Below, in pieces: positions 38,252 to 48,748 of a DNA stretch of 64,000 bases. The translations under genes were made by a program, and so were the position numbers. Under the pieces are notes generated by a model that did not search any database, had not been told where the DNA came from, and saw nothing but the letters and a program-made list of their open reading frames with translations. The stretch is taken from positions 310,001-374,000 of the forward strand of contig NZ_OY781939.1 of the NCBI RefSeq assembly GCF_963677315.1. The letters run 5' to 3'. Source of the DNA: an uncultured Sphaerochaeta sp. (GTDB taxonomy: Bacteria; Spirochaetota; Spirochaetia; Sphaerochaetales; Sphaerochaetaceae). Each line of letters opens with the position of its first letter. Position 1 is the first letter of the stretch.

Positions 38252-39012
38252 GCTTGCCATGGAAAAGTCTGTTCAAGAAACGCTCTGACAATCGTGAGGA
38301 ACGATTTAAAGCAGAGTTGGAAGAGCGGCAGACGATGATCGAGGGCATTCAGGAACTGCGGGATAAGACGGTCAAGGAGATTATGATTCCCCGGGTCGAT
38401 GTCCAGTTTATCAGTAGTGATATCACGATTGATGAGTTGTATGGGATTATTCAGGAACAAGGGTACTCCCGTTATCCAGTATATGAGCAGACAATAGACA
38501 ATATTGTTGGTGTTTTATATGCTAAGGATATCATCCGTAATGGCATAGACAATGTATTTGATGCCAAGACATTGATGAGGCAGCCATACTTCATTCCTGA
38601 AAGCAAGCATCTTGATGATTTGCTCAGAGAATTCAAATTGAGAAAGGTTCATATTGCCATTGCAATTGATGAGTACGGCGGTGTGAGCGGGATTGTCTGC
38701 ATGGAAGATATTCTGGAGGTTATTGTTGGTGATATCCAGGATGAATTTGATGATGATGAAGATGACGGAATGCGTAAATTGGACGACAATACGTTTGTTG
38801 TCGATGCAAGAACTTCCATTGAAGATTTGAATGAATCAGTAGGCTTGCACCTATCTGAGGAGGAATATGAGACAGTGGGAGGCTATGTCTTTGAACTGTT
38901 TGGGAGAATCCCACTCAAGGATGAGTCTGTTGAGGATGACGAGGCTATTTTTACCGTTGAGGATATTGATGGCCATAAGATCAACCAGTTGAAATTGGTT
39001 GTCAAAACATAA
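38248..39012 (+). CDS. CBS-domain protein with transporter-associated C-terminal domain (CorC/TlyC type)
   Basis: 254 residues, soluble. A CBS pair lies at about residues 45-165 (VKEIMIPRVDVQFIS, QGYSRYPVYEQTIDNIVGVL, IAIDEYGGVSGIVCMEDILE), followed by an acidic linker and a CorC_HlyC domain. It lacks the membrane part of CorB-type proteins. The start is TTG, overlapping the ybeY stop as TTGA, with GAGGGG 7 nt upstream. CorC proteins affect Mg2+/Co2+ handling in enterics; the role here is unknown. Confidence 0.88.
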   Translation: MSLPWKSLFKKRSDNREERFKAELEERQTMIEGIQELRDKTVKEIMIPRVDVQFISSDITIDELYGIIQEQGYSRYPVYEQTIDNIVGVLYAKDIIRNGIDNVFDAKTLMRQPYFIPESKHLDDLLREFKLRKVHIAIAIDEYGGVSGIVCMEDILEVIVGDIQDEFDDDEDDGMRKLDDNTFVVDARTSIEDLNESVGLHLSEEEYETVGGYVFELFGRIPLKDESVEDDEAIFTVEDIDGHKINQLKLVVKT

Positions 39013-39020
39013 TATATACG

Positions 39021-40095
<1,075 letters not shown>

Positions 40096-40114
40096 CACTG
40101 TGTTACTGTGAATG

Positions 40115-40138
40115 TCAGGCCTGTTTCTACAGGCCTGA
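40115..40138 (+). terminator. Hairpin between gap and pgk
   Basis: TCAGGCCTG / CAGGCCTGA, 9 bp, loop 6 nt, followed by TTTCCTT. It is probably a partial terminator or RNA end that sets gap expression above pgk. Confidence 0.6.
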
Positions 40139-40179
40139 TTTCCTTGCTAACGATTACCATCGAAATATAGAGGAAAGCT

Positions 40180-41358
40180 ATGATTCTAAATACCATTCGA
40201 GAGTGTGATTTTTCAGGCAAGAAAGCCTTGATTCGTGTAGATTTCAACGTACCCATCAAGGATGGCGTGGTTACTGATGATACACGTATAAGAGCTGCAC
40301 TTCCTACCCTTAAGTACCTGTTGGATAACGGTGCATCCCTTGTGGTTATGAGCCACCGTGGACGACCAAAAGGGAAGAAAAACCCTGAATTCTCCATGGC
40401 ACCAATTGCAAAGCGTTTCAGTGAACTGCTGGGTAAAGATGTCCAACTTGCAAGTGATGTAATCGGTGAAGAGGTTACCGGACAGGTTGCTTCAATGAAA
40501 GCTGGTGATGTTCTCTTGTTGGAAAACGTCCGTTTCTACAGTGAAGAAGAGGGCAATGATCCCGATTTTGCAAAGAATCTTGCTTCCTTGGGTGATGTGT
40601 ATGTTAATGATGCTTTTGGAACGGCACACCGTGCCCACGCTTCCACTGAAGGAGTATCGCACTATCTGCCTTCATATGCAGGCTTCCTTATTGAAAAGGA
40701 AGTTAAGTTTATGGCACCACTTTTAAGCAATCCTGAGAAACCTTTTGTTGCCATTATTGGAGGTTCCAAGGTTTCCAGTAAGATCAGTGTCTTGGAAAGT
40801 CTGGTAAGAACTTGTGATACGATCGTAATCGGTGGTGGAATGGCATATACATTCCTTTCCGTCCAGGGACACACTATCGGGAAGAGTCTGGTTGAGGAAG
40901 AGTACAAGGATGTTGCTTCTTCTTTCCTGGCAAAGGCAAAGGAGAAGGGTGTACAGGTAATTCTTCCTGTTGACCATCTCTGTGGTGCTGAGTTCAAGGA
41001 AGATGCAGAGGCTGTCAGCGTTGATTCCACTGATATTCCTGAGAACTTGATTGGTATGGATATTGGACCAAAGACTATCTCAATGATTGTTGATGCTGTC
41101 ACCAAGGCAAAGAGTGTTGTTTGGAACGGTCCAATGGGCGTATTTGAGTTCGATGCGTTCGCTGAAGGAACCCTTACCGTTGCCAAGGCACTTGCAGAGA
41201 GCCAAGCTACTTCCGTTGTCGGCGGTGGTGACTCTGTTGCAGCTATCAATAAGTTTAACCTGGCAGACAAGATCAGTCACGTAAGTACCGGAGGCGGTGC
41301 TTCGCTCGAGTTCCTCGAAGGAAAGGTTCTTCCAGGAATCAAGGCATTGGAGAAATAA
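40180..41358 (+). CDS. pgk: Phosphoglycerate kinase
   Basis: 392 residues. It makes ATP from 1,3-bisphosphoglycerate. [59 protein letters not shown] and GGGDSVAAI are all conserved family motifs. GAGGAAAG lies before the ATG. It is followed by tpiA after 1 nt. Confidence 0.98.
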   Translation: MILNTIRECDFSGKKALIRVDFNVPIKDGVVTDDTRIRAALPTLKYLLDNGASLVVMSHRGRPKGKKNPEFSMAPIAKRFSELLGKDVQLASDVIGEEVTGQVASMKAGDVLLLENVRFYSEEEGNDPDFAKNLASLGDVYVNDAFGTAHRAHASTEGVSHYLPSYAGFLIEKEVKFMAPLLSNPEKPFVAIIGGSKVSSKISVLESLVRTCDTIVIGGGMAYTFLSVQGHTIGKSLVEEEYKDVASSFLAKAKEKGVQVILPVDHLCGAEFKEDAEAVSVDSTDIPENLIGMDIGPKTISMIVDAVTKAKSVVWNGPMGVFEFDAFAEGTLTVAKALAESQATSVVGGGDSVAAINKFNLADKISHVSTGGGASLEFLEGKVLPGIKALEK

Positions 41359-41359
41359 G

Positions 41360-42112
41360 ATGAGAAAACCCTATATCGCTGGAAACTGGAAAATGAATAT
41401 GACTCCAAGTGAAGGTGCAGCCTTCGCTAAGGAGCTTGCAAAGGCAGTGGAAGGAACCAACACAAAGGTGATGGTTGCTCCTCCTTATGTCACGATCCCC
41501 GCAGTGCTCGAAGCACTCAAGGGCTCTGAGATTATTGTTGCTGCACAGAACATGAGCGACAACCTGAAAGGTGCATTCACTGGAGAGGTGAGTGCAACCA
41601 TGCTTAAGGATCTTGGAGTTACCAACGTTATCCTTGGGCATAGTGAAAGACGTGCTCTCTATGGTGAAACAGATGCTTTCATCAACAGAAAGGTATTGCT
41701 TGCACTCGCTGAAGGCATGGAAATCGACCTGTGTATCGGTGAGACCCTGGAAGAACGAGAGGCCGGCAAACTTGAAGAAGTATTGAGTCGTCAGGTAGAG
41801 GAAGGTCTCAAGGGTGTATCTGCTGAGCAGATGCAACACATCACTTTAGCCTACGAGCCAGTTTGGGCTATTGGGACAGGAAAGACTGCAACCCCTGAAG
41901 ATGCTGATGCTGCACATGCCTATGTTCGTAGTCTTGTTGAAAAACTCTACAATAAGGGTGTTGCAGAAGAGCTGATTATACAGTATGGTGGTTCAGTGAA
42001 GGCTTCGAATGTGAAAGCCTTGATGTCTAAAGAACATATCGATGGCGCACTGGTTGGTGGTGCCTCCCTTTCCGTGGAGCAGTTCCTTCCGATTGTGAAC
42101 TTTGATAAGTAA
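41360..42112 (+). CDS. tpiA: Triosephosphate isomerase
   Basis: 250 residues. It interconverts dihydroxyacetone phosphate and glyceraldehyde 3-phosphate. AGNWKMN carries the catalytic Lys, LGHSERR the His, and AYEPVWAIGTGKTA the Glu and flexible loop. IQYGGSVKASN binds phosphate. The ATG at 41360 is the normal start; the longer frame lies within pgk. Confidence 0.98.
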   Translation: MRKPYIAGNWKMNMTPSEGAAFAKELAKAVEGTNTKVMVAPPYVTIPAVLEALKGSEIIVAAQNMSDNLKGAFTGEVSATMLKDLGVTNVILGHSERRALYGETDAFINRKVLLALAEGMEIDLCIGETLEEREAGKLEEVLSRQVEEGLKGVSAEQMQHITLAYEPVWAIGTGKTATPEDADAAHAYVRSLVEKLYNKGVAEELIIQYGGSVKASNVKALMSKEHIDGALVGGASLSVEQFLPIVNFDK

Positions 42113-42132
42113 GTATTCGGAGTAAAGAGAAA

Positions 42133-42480
42133 ATGGGTGTTTTGAGCATTATTCTGTTGGTATTATTCGTCGTCGTCAGTCTTCTGTTGATTTTCCTTGT
42201 CGCTGTACAGGATGAGCAAAGTGAAGGCCTGGGCGGAATTTTTGGTGGTGGAAGCAATACCGCCTTTGGGTCTCACACAAGCAGTGTGGTAACCAAGGCT
42301 ACAGGGACGCTTGCAGTCTTGTTCTTGGTATTGGCCCTTTTGGTGGCTTTCGTGAACAAATCGCCATCACAGGATGAGTTGCTCGATTCCGTCACCACGG
42401 AACAGGTTCAACAGACTACCGATTGGTGGACAAGTGGCGAAGGTGCAGCAGCAGCTGAAACAGCTACTGAAGCCAACTAG
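42133..42480 (+). CDS. secG: Preprotein translocase subunit SecG
   Basis: 115 residues. Two membrane helices (about 5-25 and 57-77) flank a cytoplasmic loop containing VQDEQSEGLGGIFGGGS, the SecG signature. A polar Ala/Glu-rich tail follows. SecG helps SecYEG move proteins through the inner membrane. Its place after tpiA is common in bacteria. A hairpin follows at 42511. Confidence 0.93.
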   Translation: MGVLSIILLVLFVVVSLLLIFLVAVQDEQSEGLGGIFGGGSNTAFGSHTSSVVTKATGTLAVLFLVLALLVAFVNKSPSQDELLDSVTTEQVQQTTDWWTSGEGAAAAETATEAN

Positions 42481-42510
42481 GACGGTCGCTGTTCCAATAA
42501 CTATCGACTA

Positions 42511-42532
42511 CCGGCCGCAGATATGCGGTCGG
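42511..42532 (+). terminator. Hairpin after secG
   Basis: CCGGCCGCA / TGCGGTCGG (one G-T pair) with loop GATA, followed by TTGCTGTTT. A weak terminator. Confidence 0.5.
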
Positions 42533-42554
42533 TTGCTGTTTCAAGGGAGTGTCT

Positions 42555-42968
42555 ATGAAAGTTTGCGTATTGTATGCACCAGCATCGAAAGGGAATGATA
42601 AAATGAAGGCAATTGCCAACGCGTTGTCGGAAGGTATCGCCTCCCAAGGTCATATGGTCGATGTATTTGATATGTCCCTCGAAGCGGGAAAGATTGTCTC
42701 TTTCTATGATTATCTGATCATCGGGACCGAGACGCTTACGTTCTTTGGCGGGAAAATACCAAACACTGTTTCTGGTTTCCTGAAGACAGCCGGTAGCATT
42801 TCCGGAAAACGATGCATGGCTTTTATCACCAAAGGAGGTGTTCGATCCATGAAAACACTCCAGACGCTGATGAAAACAATGGAGAGGGAAGGGATGTTCC
42901 TGAAGAAAAGTGAGATAGTCAACAAGGTTGATCTTGCCCGCGCTGTCGGTAAACATGTGCAAATCTGA
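42555..42968 (+). CDS. Flavodoxin-like protein
   Basis: 137 residues. The fold pattern is KVCVLYAPASKGNDKMKAIANALSEG, then YDYLIIGTET, then GKRCMAFITKGG. The first loop normally binds the FMN phosphate as S/T-x-T-G-x-T; here it is APASKGND, so FMN binding is uncertain. The ATG at 42555 with AGGGAG upstream is preferred to the GTG at 42549. Function unknown. Confidence 0.75.
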   Translation: MKVCVLYAPASKGNDKMKAIANALSEGIASQGHMVDVFDMSLEAGKIVSFYDYLIIGTETLTFFGGKIPNTVSGFLKTAGSISGKRCMAFITKGGVRSMKTLQTLMKTMEREGMFLKKSEIVNKVDLARAVGKHVQI

Positions 42969-43025
42969 TTGATTCCCCATTCTGTTGGTAGTACCTTATG
43001 AGAAGATATTCTTAGGAGTTGTTAT

Positions 43026-44069
43026 ATGAAACGTAGAATTAGTGTTTTGGCTGTCATTCTGCTCATCGGCACGATGGCCTTTGCTGCAACGATTGGTGCC
43101 CCTGCCGCAACAGTGAGGCTTACCAAGACCACACCCATCAGCATGGCAAATCTTGAAGCAGAGGTTGCACAGTACAAGGCAAGTGCAGCAGAGCAGGGAG
43201 AAGATCCTGAGAGTGTTGATCCGCTGCAGGTATTGAATCTTCTGATCAACAATGAACTGTTCCGTCAGGGTGCCGCCCGTGATGGTGTTAAGATAACTGA
43301 TGCAATGGTAGATAGTGCCTATGAATCACAGAAGGCCAATCTTGAAGTTACTTCTGGGCAGGCATTCACCGATGCACAATTCGACCAGATCATTACCAAC
43401 AACTTTGGTTCCATTGAAGCATACCGCAAAGCTATCCAGGAGCAGTTGATGGTTGACTCCTATGTACGTATGAAGAAAGCCGATATGCTTGGTGCTAAGG
43501 TCCAGATATCTGACGCTGAAGTTAGCTCTTTCTATCGCAAGAATAAGACTCGTTTTGTAAGTCCTGAAACGGTGAAACTGAGTCATATCTATATCCCTTT
43601 CACCAATGACTCCCAGAAAGACTCACAGAACAAGACGCTTCTCGAACGTGTTGCAAAAGACATCAAGAACGGATCCCTCTCATTCGAGAAAGCAGTGGTC
43701 CAGTACTCAGAAGATACTCAGAGCAAGAATAAGGCTGGAGATATTGGTTGGCTGACCATGGATAATACTGAAGCGCTTGCAGGTCTTGGCGATGCGTTCT
43801 TTGACGTGGCATTCACTACAGATGTGGGAAATGTCAGTGATGTAGTAACCAGCAATACCGGATACCATATCCTGAAAATTCTTGCGTACAATGATACCAT
43901 GATTCTTCAATTGGAGGACCAGATCAGTCCAACTACCTCAACTACGGTAGAGCAGTACATCAGAAGCGAACTTGCTGCCGCGAAGCAACAATCGAACTAC
44001 TATGCGGCGATCAATAGCCTGGTGGATGATTTGAGAAAGTCTGCCACTGTAAACATTTTGTATAAATAG
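43026..44069 (+). CDS. Exported parvulin-type peptidyl-prolyl isomerase (SurA/PrsA-like)
   Basis: 347 residues. A signal peptide (about 1-20, ending MAFA) is followed by a SurA_N-like helical domain to ~165 and one PpiC domain at ~175-285 (VKLSHIYIPF, FEKAVVQYSEDTQSKNKAGDIGWL, GYHILKIL). It should help fold exported or outer-membrane proteins in the periplasm. TTAGGAG lies before the ATG. nusB begins 1 nt after its stop. Confidence 0.9.
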   Translation: MKRRISVLAVILLIGTMAFAATIGAPAATVRLTKTTPISMANLEAEVAQYKASAAEQGEDPESVDPLQVLNLLINNELFRQGAARDGVKITDAMVDSAYESQKANLEVTSGQAFTDAQFDQIITNNFGSIEAYRKAIQEQLMVDSYVRMKKADMLGAKVQISDAEVSSFYRKNKTRFVSPETVKLSHIYIPFTNDSQKDSQNKTLLERVAKDIKNGSLSFEKAVVQYSEDTQSKNKAGDIGWLTMDNTEALAGLGDAFFDVAFTTDVGNVSDVVTSNTGYHILKILAYNDTMILQLEDQISPTTSTTVEQYIRSELAAAKQQSNYYAAINSLVDDLRKSATVNILYK

Positions 44070-44070
44070 C

Positions 44071-44529
44071 ATGAAAACACGACATAAAGCACGCGAATTA
44101 GCACTACAAACTCTCTATGCAATGGACTTCAATCATACACTTACGTTGGAATCCATACCGTACATCTTCAGTGGTATTACTGATGAAGAATACAGTTTGC
44201 TTGAGGATGAAGTAAAACTCTATGGGATGTATCTTGTAAAGGGTACGTTGGAAAATCTTGAGAAGATTGATGAGTCGATCAGTAAGTTTTCGCTCAATCG
44301 TCCTCTCGAGCGAATTGATATTGTAGACAGAAATATTCTCAGGATGAGTGTTTTCTGCCTCATGTTTGGGGATATCCATCCTCATATCATTATTGACGAA
44401 GCGGTAAAGTTGAGTCAGGATTTCTCCACTGAAGTAAATTATAAGTTCATCAATGGGATTCTGGATGCCATGCAGAAACAGCTTTTCCCTATTCAGGAGC
44501 AACATACCGATGATTCGTTTAAAGACTGA
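44071..44529 (+). CDS. nusB: Transcription antitermination factor NusB
   Basis: 152 residues, all helical. HKARELALQTLYAMDF at the start, DRNILRMSVFCLM in the middle and INEAVKLSQ-like DEAVKLSQDFSTEVNYKFIN near the end are NusB hallmarks. With NusE it binds boxA RNA in rRNA antitermination. Its end overlaps the map start by 20 nt. Confidence 0.93.
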   Translation: MKTRHKARELALQTLYAMDFNHTLTLESIPYIFSGITDEEYSLLEDEVKLYGMYLVKGTLENLEKIDESISKFSLNRPLERIDIVDRNILRMSVFCLMFGDIHPHIIIDEAVKLSQDFSTEVNYKFINGILDAMQKQLFPIQEQHTDDSFKD

Positions 44530-45265
44530 AAGCCAGATTGCTGGCATAAGAGAAGCTTGCCATCTTACAGCTGAACTTATGCATAACCTCTCCTCCTATA
44601 TACAGGAAGGGATGACCACTTATGATATAGATCAGTACTGTTACCAGTTTATTGTGAACCATAAAGGAGTTCCTGCTTTTCTTCATTATGAGGGGTTTCC
44701 TGCTACAGCCTGTATTTCAGTCAATGAGGAGGTAATCCATGGGATTCCTTCGAAGAAACGAATTATTCAGGAAGGCGATCTGGTTGATGTTGATCTGGGT
44801 ATCAACATGAATGGGCACTTTTCCGACATGGCAAGGACATTCATCGTTGGAAAGACCAAGGATGAGTACCAGCAGCTCTGTGATGTCACAGAAGAGAGTC
44901 TGCGTCTCGGTATTGAGGCGGCTTCTCAAAAAGGAGCTCGGATCCAGGATATTGGAGCTGCTGTCTACAAACATGCCAGAAAGCATGGATATGGAGTGGT
45001 CCGAGACTACTGTGGTCATGGCGTAGGACTTGATGTACATGAGGAGCCTGAAATTCCAAACTACACCAGCTCCTATTTGCCAAACCCTCGTATTCGGGAG
45101 GGCATGGTTTTGGCTATTGAGCCTATGATCAATTTGGGAACCCAGAAAGTAAGACTTCTTTCCAATGATTGGACAGTCGTTACAGCAGACGGGTTGCCAT
45201 CTGCACATTTTGAGGATACTGTTGCTATAACTAAACATGGCTTGGAAGTTCTGACGGTTTTCTAG
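44510..45265 (+). CDS. map: Methionine aminopeptidase type I
   Basis: 251 residues. It removes the initiator Met. Metal ligands are seen in DVDLGINMNGHFSDMART (two Asp), CGHGVGLDVHEEPEIPN (His), AIEPMIN (Glu) and AHFEDTVAIT (Glu). The ATG at 44510 has AGGAGC upstream; the longer frame from 44453 lies within nusB. Confidence 0.97.
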   Translation: MIRLKTESQIAGIREACHLTAELMHNLSSYIQEGMTTYDIDQYCYQFIVNHKGVPAFLHYEGFPATACISVNEEVIHGIPSKKRIIQEGDLVDVDLGINMNGHFSDMARTFIVGKTKDEYQQLCDVTEESLRLGIEAASQKGARIQDIGAAVYKHARKHGYGVVRDYCGHGVGLDVHEEPEIPNYTSSYLPNPRIREGMVLAIEPMINLGTQKVRLLSNDWTVVTADGLPSAHFEDTVAITKHGLEVLTVF

Positions 45266-45283
45266 TCCCTGGGGGTCTTTTCT

Positions 45284-45901
45284 ATGGTAATTAAAGAATT
45301 TATTACGTGCGATGATATTCGTGACAGTGCTCTGAAACTAGCTCATCAGATGTACAAGGAAGATCATTTTGTCCCGGATATTATTTATGCTTCACTCAGG
45401 GGTGGTGCCTATATGGCAAACGTCTTCAGTGAATATTACAAGATGGTACGTATCAGGGAACAGGGGAGACCTGTTTTCTATGCTGCCGTTGTTGCCCGTT
45501 CCTACGGGTACCTCCGTACCCAGACAAATGTTATGGTCGACGGATGGACTTACAGCCCAGAACATCTCAGAACCGGAGATAGAATTCTCTTGGTGGATGA
45601 TATTTTCGATACAGGAAAAACGGTTAACGCACTAGCAGAGGTCATCATGCGAAAAGGCATACCCCGCGAGGACCTCAAGATTGCAGTTTTCGATTACAAG
45701 GTTCCTCTCTACAAGAAGGAAGAACCTCTTCCAGTCCAACCGGATTATTTCTGTCGCAAACACGTCCTTAACAGTCCTGATGATGAACGTTGGATCCACT
45801 ACAATTGCCATGAGTTCCTGGGTCTAAGCAGTCAGGAAATTGACCAGCAGTTCCAGGATGAAGAAGTCAGGAATATCCTCCATGAGGTGAGGGGAGACTA
45901 A
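45284..45901 (+). CDS. Phosphoribosyltransferase family protein (purine type)
   Basis: 205 residues. The PRPP loop reads ILLVDDIFDTGKTVNAL, and IIYASLRGGAYMANVF is the first phosphate-binding loop. Spacing resembles hypoxanthine or xanthine phosphoribosyltransferases of the Gpt type, but the base cannot be told from sequence. It ends 6 nt from a convergent gene. It is preceded by map with an 18-nt gap. Confidence 0.85.
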   Translation: MVIKEFITCDDIRDSALKLAHQMYKEDHFVPDIIYASLRGGAYMANVFSEYYKMVRIREQGRPVFYAAVVARSYGYLRTQTNVMVDGWTYSPEHLRTGDRILLVDDIFDTGKTVNALAEVIMRKGIPREDLKIAVFDYKVPLYKKEEPLPVQPDYFCRKHVLNSPDDERWIHYNCHEFLGLSSQEIDQQFQDEEVRNILHEVRGD

Positions 45902-45907
45902 CCCGAT

Positions 45908-46522
45908 TTACTTTTCAAATAGATATTCCAGAAAGCCAATAATAGCTTCCTTGTTTGGGGCACTTTCTGGAATGACAAGCACTGATGCATCAGAATTGGC
46001 ATACCTGCTTTCTCTAAGATTAAGCAGGTATGTTTTTCTTTGTCCATTACTGTCATCAGCCATTTCCAAATATGGGGTGATGACTTCTAGTGAGGGATAC
46101 GCTTCCACCAGTGTAGAGAGATCAGTCATGGGCAAACCGGAGATGTAATGCTTTGCAACATCCATGGGTGCAATGAGGATATCAAGTTCCTTGGCTGCCA
46201 TATAGGCATAAATCTTTGAAAGGCTCGATTCAATATAGCGGTCAGAACTCCCAAAAACCACATAGAGAGAATCATCGACAATAATCCTTTGATTTTTCTC
46301 AATGCTGAATAGTATTCCAAGCTCCTTTTCCAGAGAACTTGCCTTGAAAACATCTTGCTCATCATTGGCCACAAACAGTTGTAAAACAATTTCCTTTTGT
46401 CTCTGAATGAACAAATCACCGACATATACTCCGACCAGAAGGATCAGGATGAAGAGAGAAACTAGTGATTTTGATGGTAATGTCTTGAATGTACCTCTTA
46501 GACTCATTATTGGTTGCCTCAT
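45908..46522 (-). CDS. Membrane-anchored protein found beside DUF624 genes
   Basis: 204 residues. One N-terminal helix (about 18-38, LVSLFILILLVGVYVG) anchors an external domain. The segment AAKELDILIAPMDVAKHY recalls a small family I remember in Firmicutes next to DUF624 (YesL) genes; its function is not known. The ATG at 46522 has TAGGAA just upstream; the longer start at 46582 would enter the neighbour. It is divergent from the DUF624 gene by 46 nt. Confidence 0.7.
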   Translation of the reverse strand: MRQPIMSLRGTFKTLPSKSLVSLFILILLVGVYVGDLFIQRQKEIVLQLFVANDEQDVFKASSLEKELGILFSIEKNQRIIVDDSLYVVFGSSDRYIESSLSKIYAYMAAKELDILIAPMDVAKHYISGLPMTDLSTLVEAYPSLEVITPYLEMADDSNGQRKTYLLNLRESRYANSDASVLVIPESAPNKEAIIGFLEYLFEK

Positions 46523-46568
46523 GTTCCTAAACTCCCTATCATAGTACGGTGAATAGAGGGGAATTACT

Positions 46569-47162
46569 ATGAATATCAACACGATTTTTGATCCTGATAA
46601 CGTTGTATGGGCTTTTTTGCTGAAGCTCTACTATTTGGCTTTTGCAGGATTGCTCTGGTTTCTAGCCAGTCTCCCCATTATTACCATCGGTGCTGCTACC
46701 GTGAGTCTTTATTCTTACTGTTTCAATGTACTTGAGGGGAATGAAGGGTATGTTGTCAGGACTTTCTTCTCAACGTTCAAGCGTGTATTTCTACAGGCCA
46801 CTATAGTCTTTCTCATAATTGCAGCAGGTTTGGCATTTTTGGTTTTTGATGCCTGGTTTTTCCTACAGCAGATTCCGATGTTGTTCTTTGTAGCTATAAG
46901 TCTCATGCTATTGGTATTAGTTGGGACGGTACATGTATTTCCCCTGTTATCTAGAAAACAACACTCTTTGAAAACGCTGATTATTTCTTCCTGTATCTTG
47001 GGGTTCAGGCATCTTCCAGTGAGCATTACGATTCTCGTAATTGCTGGATTACACACCCTTTCAGTGTATTATGCTCCTGTAACTATCTTTTTTTCAGCAG
47101 GATTGGCCTGTGCACTTTCAACAATGTTTATCCGTTCACTCTATATACGTATCGGCGTCTAA
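46569..47162 (+). CDS. DUF624 (YesL-family) membrane protein
   Basis: 197 residues, about five membrane helices. The start with FLLKLYYLAFAGLLWFLASLP and GAATVSLY is typical of DUF624. These proteins accompany carbohydrate ABC importers and YesMN-type regulators; no biochemical function is known. GAGGGG lies 8 nt before the ATG. The UgpB-like transporter begins 190 nt downstream. Confidence 0.88.
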   Translation: MNINTIFDPDNVVWAFLLKLYYLAFAGLLWFLASLPIITIGAATVSLYSYCFNVLEGNEGYVVRTFFSTFKRVFLQATIVFLIIAAGLAFLVFDAWFFLQQIPMLFFVAISLMLLVLVGTVHVFPLLSRKQHSLKTLIISSCILGFRHLPVSITILVIAGLHTLSVYYAPVTIFFSAGLACALSTMFIRSLYIRIGV

Positions 47163-47172
47163 AACAGTATTG

Positions 47173-47186
47173 ATACAATATTGTAT
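47173..47186. promoter_or_regulatory. Operator-like palindrome upstream of the UgpB-like operon
   Basis: ATACAATATTGTAT is a perfect 14-nt palindrome, 11 nt after the DUF624 stop and about 100 nt before the predicted promoter. It has no T-run of a terminator. Confidence 0.35.
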
Positions 47187-47288
47187 TTTGGTCGGTAATA
47201 TTAATGCATATGTTGAATTTTGTTTAATTTTTAAAATCTTTATCATATAATCTTTACACATCTTTATCATTATATTAACAAATTTACT

Positions 47289-47317
47289 TTGACATATGGG
47301 AGTAGAGAACGTAGACT
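47289..47317 (+). promoter_or_regulatory. Promoter of the UgpB-like transport operon
   Basis: TTGACA (47289-47294) and TAGACT (47312-47317) are 17 nt apart, giving a leader of about 30 nt with AGGAGG before the ATG at 47353. Confidence 0.5.
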
Positions 47318-47352
47318 TACTGATGGGATAACCCCACACTAGGAGGAAAAAC

Positions 47353-48669
47353 ATGAAAAAATTGCTACTTCTTATGACTATTTCATTAGTCGCAATAGGT
47401 ATGCTCTTCGCCGGTGGTGCAGCAGAAACAGCCGCTCCTGCAAAAGCAGCTGTATCATACGAAGTAACCGAACCGATCACAATCGAATGGTGGCATGCTC
47501 TTGAGCAGCAGTATTGGCCATTGGTCGAGGAAATTGTTGGAGATTTCAATAACAGCGATTCCTTGGTTACTGTGGAAGCAAAATACATTGGTAACTATGC
47601 GACCGTAAACGAGACCTTGGTTGCCGCTCATGCAGCTGGAAGTGGTCTTCCTGCCCTTACTGTTGCAAACACTCCCTATGTTGCTGAATATGGTAAAGGT
47701 GGTCTTACGGAAGATCTTACCCCTTACATTCAAGCAACTGGGTATGATATCGACGACTTCGGCGAAGGTATGATTGCTGCAACCAGTTATGAAGGCAAGC
47801 AAGTCACACTACCATTCCTTATTTCCACTCAGGTTATTTACTATAACAAGACCATGGCGGACAAGGAAGGTATTGTCATTCCCAAGAAAATTGATGATCT
47901 TGATGCATTCATGAAGAAAGCAAGCAAGGTCTCCAGCGATGGTACTACAGATCGTTGGGCGATCATCATCCCTGGTTGGGACCAGTGGTACTTTGAACCG
48001 ATGTACCTCAACAGCGGCGTAAAGATTGTCAATGAAGATCGGGTAAGTACTGATCTTGCTGGCCCCATCTCTGTTGATCTCACCAAGAAGTTTCAGAACT
48101 GGGTCAATAATGGATATACCTATTGGGCAAGTGGTACAAGTGCTTCTTCCAATATGAGACAGAATTTTGTCGATCAGAAGACATTCTCTGTTATTCATAC
48201 CAGTAGCTTGTACAATCTCTATACTGGTTTGATTGGTGACAATTTCGAGCTTGGCATGGCTTGGCTTCCAGCTGGGGACACCAAGATCAGTGAGATTGGG
48301 GGAAGTGTTCTTCTGATTCCTGCCAAGAATGACCAAAAGACCAAGAACGCTGCTTGGGAATTCCTGCAGTACCTGATCGGTAAGGATGTTAACATGAAGT
48401 GGGCAGATGGCACTGGTTACATCCCAACGAGGAACTCAGTTCTTTCCAGTTCAGAAGGGGATGAGTTCTTGGAGAGAAAACCTGCCTTCAAGGCAATTTT
48501 TGACAACCTTGATGAGATTAATCCAAGAATCCAACATCCAGGTTGGAACCAATTGGCAACTATCTGGAAATCATATCTTGACCAGATCATGATTGAGGGT
48601 GTGGATGTAGAATCCAATCTTGAATATATGGCTGAAGAGATTGATGAGGTTCTTGCAGACTCTGAATAA
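47353..48669 (+). CDS. UgpB-like ABC transporter substrate-binding protein
   Basis: 438 residues. The signal peptide ends MLFA before GGAAETAAPAKA, again without a lipobox Cys. The mature start ITIEWWHALEQQYWPLVEEIV and LVAAHAAGSGLPALTVAN fit UgpB-type proteins that bind glycerol 3-phosphate or glycerophosphodiesters. The phosphodiesterase gene in the same operon supports that ligand. A hairpin after the stop separates it from the permeases. Confidence 0.88.
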   Translation: MKKLLLLMTISLVAIGMLFAGGAAETAAPAKAAVSYEVTEPITIEWWHALEQQYWPLVEEIVGDFNNSDSLVTVEAKYIGNYATVNETLVAAHAAGSGLPALTVANTPYVAEYGKGGLTEDLTPYIQATGYDIDDFGEGMIAATSYEGKQVTLPFLISTQVIYYNKTMADKEGIVIPKKIDDLDAFMKKASKVSSDGTTDRWAIIIPGWDQWYFEPMYLNSGVKIVNEDRVSTDLAGPISVDLTKKFQNWVNNGYTYWASGTSASSNMRQNFVDQKTFSVIHTSSLYNLYTGLIGDNFELGMAWLPAGDTKISEIGGSVLLIPAKNDQKTKNAAWEFLQYLIGKDVNMKWADGTGYIPTRNSVLSSSEGDEFLERKPAFKAIFDNLDEINPRIQHPGWNQLATIWKSYLDQIMIEGVDVESNLEYMAEEIDEVLADSE

Positions 48670-48688
48670 TGTGTCTTCATTATGTTTT

Positions 48689-48717
48689 GCCGTCCGGTGC
48701 AGTGATGTACCGGCGGC
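48689..48717 (+). terminator. Hairpin after the UgpB-like gene
   Basis: GCCGTCCGGT pairs with ACCGGCGGC (one bulged T), loop ~10 nt, followed by ATTATCTTG. It is placed like the hairpin at 22481 and probably has the same role. Confidence 0.5.
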
Positions 48718-48748
48718 ATTATCTTGCGAATAAGGAATGCTTGGTACC

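Noticed and set aside
40662..41270. 202-residue reverse-strand frame inside pgk
   Set aside because: Antisense to a highly conserved gene; Ser/Thr-rich composition typical of shadow frames.
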